Shown here: one piece after another, positions 7,167 to 9,782 of the stretch
How positions within the stretch are numbered: position 1 is the stretch's first letter
Layout: the number at the start of each line of letters is the position of its first letter
Origin: CAZLCK01 sp964558235
GTDB lineage: Bacteria; Actinomycetota; Coriobacteriia; Coriobacteriales; CADBOM01
Assembly: GCA_964558235.1 (NCBI GenBank)
Contig: CAZLCK010000054.1
Coordinates: forward strand, 1 to 9,782
Length of the DNA: 9,782 nt
Reading direction: 5' to 3'
The notes under the pieces: generated by a model
What the model saw: the letters and a program-made list of their open reading frames with translations, nothing else
What the model was told of the DNA's origin: nothing
The model's database searches: none
Made by a program: the position numbers and the translations under genes

Positions 7167-8642
7167 ATGCTAGACAATCTCTCACAAAAACTTCGTGGAG
7201 TTTTGGACAAGGTTAGATCTAAGGGTCGCTTGTCAGAGCGCGACATCGACGAAGCTATGCGCGAAATTCGCATGGCACTTCTCGAGGCCGATGTTAACTT
7301 TAAAGTCGTAAAGTCCTTTGTTTCCAAGACCAAAGAGAGCTGTATGACCTCTGAGGTTTTGGATTCGCTTACACCTGGGCAAAACGTCGTCAAGGTGGTT
7401 TTACAAGAGCTTACCAATCTTTTGGGATCAGATGATTCCAAGATGGTTTTGCCTCAAAAGATGCCCAATATCATTATGTTGGTGGGTTTGCAAGGTAGTG
7501 GTAAAACTACCGCAGCGGCTAAGCTTGCATATTGGTTTAAGCAGCGTAACCATATGCCACTTTTGGTTGCCTGCGATGTTTACAGACCGGCTGCTGCTGA
7601 TCAGCTAGAGACTTTGGGAAACGAAATCGATGTCAAGGTCTTTAGGGGAGATGGCAAAGATCCGGTGCAAATAGCGCGCGATTCTCTCAAAGAGGCTAAA
7701 GATTTAATGCGCGATATTGTGATTATCGACACTGCTGGCCGTCTGCATGTTGATGAAGAGATGATGAACGAGGCAGTTTCGATTAAAGAAGCTGTACAGC
7801 CAGATCAACTATTTATGGTCGTCGATGCGATGACTGGTCAGGATGCTACCAATGTTGTCAGTGCCTTTGCTGAGCGCGTTGATTTTGATGGCGTCATCAT
7901 GTCCAAGATGGACGGCGATGCTCGTGGTGGTGCTGCGCTTTCGGTTAGAGAAGTCACTGGCAAGCCGATCAAGTTTATCTCTGATGGCGAAAAGCCCGAT
8001 TCACTAGAGGAATTTCACCCAGACAGAATGGCCAAGCGCATTTTGGGCATGGGGGATATGATATCCATTATCGAAAAAGCACAGCTGGCTGCAGTTGAGG
8101 AGATTGAGCAGGAAGAGGCTGAGAGACTCGCTCGTGCAGAGCTTTCGTTAGATGATTTTATTATGGTGAATCGTCAGCTCAAAAAGCTTGGTGGTGCTGG
8201 AAAGCTTTTACAAGCACTTCCGGGAGGAGACAAGGCCTTAGCCTCGGGTGCTGTTCAAGAGGATATTTTTGATAGAGCAGAGGTAATAGTTAACTCTATG
8301 ACTTTAGAGGAGAGAAAAAAGCCTGCTCTGTTAAATGGTTCGCGCCGTGCAAGAATTGCAAAAGGTGCTGGTGTTAGCGTCACAGAAGTCAACCAGTTAG
8401 TTGCTCGTTTTAATGAGACCAAAAAACTTATGAAAAAGATGCAAGGCATGGAGGGAATTGGCTCAAAAAAGCGTCCTACAAAGGGAGGTAAGGGCAAGAG
8501 CAGAAAATCGCAGCGCAGATCTTCAAAACGTTCTATGCGAGGAATGGGACAGATGATCGGTGGCGGTCTTGCAGGCGGGGGATTTTCGATGAAGGAGCTT
8601 AAACAGCTGCAGTCGATGATAGATGAACAAGAGGGCAAGTAA
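7167..8642 (+). CDS. ffh: Signal recognition particle protein Ffh (SRP54)
   Basis: Ffh binds 4.5S/SRP RNA and the signal sequences of nascent membrane proteins, then forms a GTPase heterodimer with FtsY. The 491-residue protein begins MLDNLSQKL, as is usual for Ffh. The N domain runs to about 95. The G domain has GLQGSGKTT (107-115), DVYRPAA (137-143), DTAGR (188-192) and SKMDG (246-250). The methionine-rich M domain (from about 296) contains the RNA-binding segment SRRARIAKGAGVSV (392-405) and a flexible GGAGKLLQALPGG loop. The tail is long and very basic (about 433-460), then Gly/Met-rich, making it slightly longer than many homologues. The ATG at 7167 follows AAGGGGG (7147-7153) with a rather long 13-base spacing; no better in-frame ATG/GTG/TTG lies upstream. 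It ends the + strand gene block. Identification is firm. Confidence 0.97.
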   Translation: MLDNLSQKLRGVLDKVRSKGRLSERDIDEAMREIRMALLEADVNFKVVKSFVSKTKESCMTSEVLDSLTPGQNVVKVVLQELTNLLGSDDSKMVLPQKMPNIIMLVGLQGSGKTTAAAKLAYWFKQRNHMPLLVACDVYRPAAADQLETLGNEIDVKVFRGDGKDPVQIARDSLKEAKDLMRDIVIIDTAGRLHVDEEMMNEAVSIKEAVQPDQLFMVVDAMTGQDATNVVSAFAERVDFDGVIMSKMDGDARGGAALSVREVTGKPIKFISDGEKPDSLEEFHPDRMAKRILGMGDMISIIEKAQLAAVEEIEQEEAERLARAELSLDDFIMVNRQLKKLGGAGKLLQALPGGDKALASGAVQEDIFDRAEVIVNSMTLEERKKPALLNGSRRARIAKGAGVSVTEVNQLVARFNETKKLMKKMQGMEGIGSKKRPTKGGKGKSRKSQRRSSKRSMRGMGQMIGGGLAGGGFSMKELKQLQSMIDEQEGK

Positions 8643-8648
8643 TTTTTT

Positions 8649-8677
8649 GGCTTATAGACTTCTTGTGCCCTATAACC
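8649..8677 (+). terminator. Weak hairpin after ffh, possible terminator
   Basis: TTATAG (8652-8657) pairs with CTATAA (8670-8675), and GG/CC (8649-8650 with 8676-8677) extends the stem past a bulged C. The loop has 12 bases, and CTAATTTTC follows. It lies just after the ffh stop in the 93-base gap between convergent genes, where a terminator is expected, but stem and T-run are poor. Confidence 0.3.
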
Positions 8678-8735
8678 CTAATTTTCGCACGGGACATGGC
8701 GGCTTTATACAGGCCTGAAAAAGGGGTAGATCCGC

Positions 8736-9266
8736 TTAAAGAATTTTTCCTTCACGAACCTTTTTATCGTAGGTGAGAAGCCCCCAGATGTCTGTGAGAA
8801 AAGGAATTAAGCTAATCAAGATTATCAAAATCGAGATCACAAAAAAACCTCCAGTTGGTGCTATTGCGGCCCAAATTAAAAATGCGGCTACTGTTACAAC
8901 GCAGCAACCTCCAAAGAGAAGAATCGCTATTATTGGATTTTTAATGCGTATATAGAAATATGTAAAGACTGAGACGATCGCATAGATTGCCCATCCAACT
9001 GCTAGGTCGGTCAAAATCATGCTGGTTGCTAGCGGCTCTTCGATCGCGTCATATCCATCTAGTCCCATCGAATGCATTATCAAGAAAGCTGTTGTTACTA
9101 AAACAATTGCGAATTTGGTCCAAATGCAACCTAAAAGAGTTGAGCGTCCTGGGAATCTTAAATCGCGCTCTCGAATAGGATACTTGGCATCTAACCTGCG
9201 CTTATAGCGAGTGATAGAGGTTTTATCAACTTTGTCAGAAATGCTATCCAAGGTGCTTTGCGCCAT
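8736..9266 (-). CDS. Hypothetical four-helix integral membrane protein
   Basis: I do not recognise this 176-residue protein. It has a hydrophilic, basic N-terminal region (about 1-43; KRRLDAKYPIRERDLRFPGR) and then four hydrophobic segments at about 44-66, 83-107, 111-135 and 140-165, with a short charged C-terminus. An even helix number and the positive N-terminus suggest both ends are cytosolic. There is no obvious enzyme or transporter motif and no N-terminal signal peptide. The ATG at 9266 is preferred over the TTG three bases upstream because GGAG (on this strand, 9274-9277) then has a seven-base spacing. It runs convergent to ffh and is the only leftward gene in the window, so it is not part of the ffh operon. 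Real coding is likely given the coherent membrane topology and the good ribosome binding site; function is unknown. Confidence 0.8.
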   Translation of the reverse strand: MAQSTLDSISDKVDKTSITRYKRRLDAKYPIRERDLRFPGRSTLLGCIWTKFAIVLVTTAFLIMHSMGLDGYDAIEEPLATSMILTDLAVGWAIYAIVSVFTYFYIRIKNPIIAILLFGGCCVVTVAAFLIWAAIAPTGGFFVISILIILISLIPFLTDIWGLLTYDKKVREGKIL

Positions 9267-9273
9267 CAAAATT

Positions 9274-9277
9274 CTCC
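9274..9277 (-). promoter_or_regulatory. Ribosome binding site of the membrane protein gene
   Basis: Read on the minus strand, TTTGGAGAATTTTGATG places GGAG seven bases before the ATG at 9266. This decides between that ATG and the adjacent TTG at 9269. Confidence 0.65.
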
Positions 9278-9313
9278 AAAATCTAGTGTATGACTCGTAA
9301 CTTTTTTAAATGC

Positions 9314-9338
9314 TATCACAGCTAAATACGATGTGACA
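9314..9338. promoter_or_regulatory. Imperfect inverted repeat, possible operator
   Basis: TATCACA (9314-9320) and TGTGACA (9332-9338) match as inverted arms in six of seven positions, 11 bases apart. The repeat lies about 48 bases upstream of the leftward membrane-protein gene. A TTGACT (minus strand, 9344-9349) next to it could be a -35, although no good -10 is seen at the right distance. Arm length and spacing would suit a dimeric repressor. No family is recognised. Confidence 0.3.
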
Positions 9339-9353
9339 CTAAAAGTCAATTAA

Positions 9354-9593
9354 ATGTCTCGCTTGCTGCATATCTTTTTGCTTGTCATATACGACCCCAT
9401 CAAATTCATAACCCATATTAAAACACCCCTTTCTTGTGGGGTGTTGCAACGTTCGCTAGAACTCAAGAACGACATCCTTCCTAAGACAGGAGATAGTATA
9501 GGCTCACCGCTTACAATCGTATCTGTAGCACTTGGGGCTGGTGTTATAACAACAGGTGTTGCCTTTGCGTTAAGAAAGCGTGATACATGCTAA
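9354..9593 (+). pseudogene. Orphan LPXTG sorting signal, likely remnant of a sortase-anchored surface protein
   Basis: The last 40 codons encode a textbook cell-wall sorting signal. It has LPKTG (residues 42-46 if read from the ATG at 9354), a hydrophobic span (about 51-72) and a positively charged RKR (74-76) just before the end. Sortase would cut between Thr and Gly and join the protein to peptidoglycan. The rest of a surface protein is missing. The open frame upstream is only 41 codons, begins directly after a TAA (9351-9353), has no ribosome binding site, and runs through a terminator-like hairpin at 9421-9446. I infer that a larger gene was deleted and only its 3' end (roughly from 9447) survived. 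A genuine 79-residue anchored peptide is possible, since residues 4-13 are hydrophobic, but less likely. Confidence 0.6.
9421..9446 (-). terminator. Leftward intrinsic terminator
   Basis: AACACCCC and GGGGTGTT (9423-9430 and 9439-9446) form a perfect eight-base-pair, GC-rich stem with an eight-base loop. Read on the minus strand the stem is followed by a TTTTAATA tail; on the plus strand no T-run follows. It therefore stops transcription moving leftward, toward the membrane-protein gene, although no minus-strand gene is visible to its right. Confidence 0.6.
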
Positions 9594-9598
9594 AAGGG

Positions 9599-9610
9599 TA
9601 AGGATTAAGG
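9599..9610 (+). repeat. 12-bp direct repeat, left copy
   Basis: TAAGGATTAAGG recurs as TAAGGGTTAAGG at 9757-9768 with one mismatch. The two copies bracket a non-coding stretch of 146 bases. The motif is itself a degenerate repeat of TTAAGG, which raises the odds of chance. Confidence 0.4.
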
Positions 9611-9682
9611 CTATCTAGCCTAGGTAAGCCTAACAAACATTAGGGAATAGACAAGGCTCATCAGAGATAAGCAAAACACTAA

Positions 9683-9716
9683 GGGGCATCGGGCACAGTC
9701 TGGTGCTCCATTTTTT
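9683..9716 (+). terminator. Rightward intrinsic terminator candidate
   Basis: GGGGCATC (9683-9690) can pair with GGTGCTCC (9702-9709), with two G-T wobbles. Alternatively GGGCAC (9691-9696) pairs with GTGCTC (9703-9708). Either stem is followed within two bases by six T residues (9711-9716). It would end any transcript through the LPKTG remnant about 90 bases downstream. Confidence 0.55.
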
Positions 9717-9756
9717 CGCAGTAGTGTCCGAGCATGGCAAAAGAATCAATAGAGAT

Positions 9757-9768
9757 TAAGGGTTAAGG
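9757..9768 (+). repeat. 12-bp direct repeat, right copy
   Basis: TAAGGGTTAAGG matches the copy at 9599-9610 in 11 of 12 positions. It overlaps the possible ribosome binding site TTAAGGAG at 9763-9770. Confidence 0.4.
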
Positions 9769-9782
9769 AGCTTTACTGCTCG

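Larger units (their letters stand above)
9594..9782. other. Apparently non-coding right end
   Basis: No credible reading frame is seen on either strand. The longest ATG peptides noticed are about ten codons and lack ribosome binding sites. The stretch holds the direct repeats, a small AGGCT/AGCCT hairpin (9608-9621), a rightward terminator candidate and, at 9763-9770, TTAAGGAG, which could be the ribosome binding site of a gene starting just past the window. Confidence 0.5.

Noticed and set aside
8773..9207. Plus-strand frames of about 60 codons opposite the membrane-protein gene
   Set aside because: They overlap each other and the minus-strand gene, have no ribosome binding sites, and the minus-strand product has coherent transmembrane topology.
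9608..9639. Possible iron-box-like AGGCTA/TAGCCT sequence (DtxR/IdeR type)
   Set aside because: The bases resemble parts of the consensus but do not form the required 19-bp palindrome; only a short hairpin is present.
9734..9766. Ten-codon ATG peptide MAKESIEIKG
   Set aside because: No ribosome binding site and no leader-peptide context is visible; too short to support.
1..9782. CRISPR array, tRNA, rRNA, transposase or phage genes
   Set aside because: No spaced repeats, cloverleaf-like folds, rRNA-like segments, or transposase or integrase coding were seen on either strand.

Overview
The window looks like a chromosomal core locus from a Gram-positive bacterium. It is AT-leaning; by eye, GC is in the low-to-mid 40s. 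My best guess is a low-GC member of the Coriobacteriia (the Atopobium/Olsenella side of Actinobacteria). Three things support this: the compact order rpmF - plsX - acpP - rnc - smc - ftsY - ffh, the style of the SMC head sequence, and a sortase-type LPKTG sorting signal near the right end. A Clostridia-like Firmicute has a similar order and is not excluded. However, the ylxM gene usually found between ftsY and ffh, and the fabD/fabG pair that Bacillus carries between plsX and acpP, are both absent.

Layout: bases 1-56 hold what may be the last codons of an unidentified upstream gene. Next come rpmF (ribosomal protein L32, zinc-ribbon form) and a structured 152-base gap with a hairpin terminator and a possible promoter. 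plsX (fatty acyl-phosphate synthesis) ends inside a four-copy 9-bp repeat that carries four in-frame stop codons. A 203-base gap with an AT-rich promoter-like segment leads to acpP (acyl carrier protein). From there the genes are tightly packed. acpP and rnc (RNase III) share an ATGA overlap, rnc and smc abut with no gap, smc and ftsY overlap by 11 bases, and ffh follows ftsY after 41 bases. All seven of these genes are on the + strand.

The gene set joins phospholipid precursor supply (PlsX uses acyl-ACP, and AcpP is the carrier) with RNA processing (RNase III), chromosome segregation (SMC) and co-translational membrane targeting (Ffh is the SRP protein, FtsY its receptor). This is a classic housekeeping neighbourhood and no new multi-gene system is evident in it.

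The right 1.1 kb is accessory-looking. It has a leftward gene for a small four-helix membrane protein of unknown function, convergent with ffh. Its upstream region contains an inverted repeat that could be an operator. Beyond that is an orphan C-terminal LPKTG sorting signal, probably the remnant of a sortase-anchored surface protein, with a leftward-facing terminator hairpin embedded in its 5' part. The last 190 bases appear non-coding, with one rightward terminator candidate and a pair of near-identical 12-bp direct repeats. The points most worth a second look are the Asp-to-Asn change at a catalytic position of RNase III, the tandem-stop repeat after plsX, and the orphan sorting signal with its embedded terminator.
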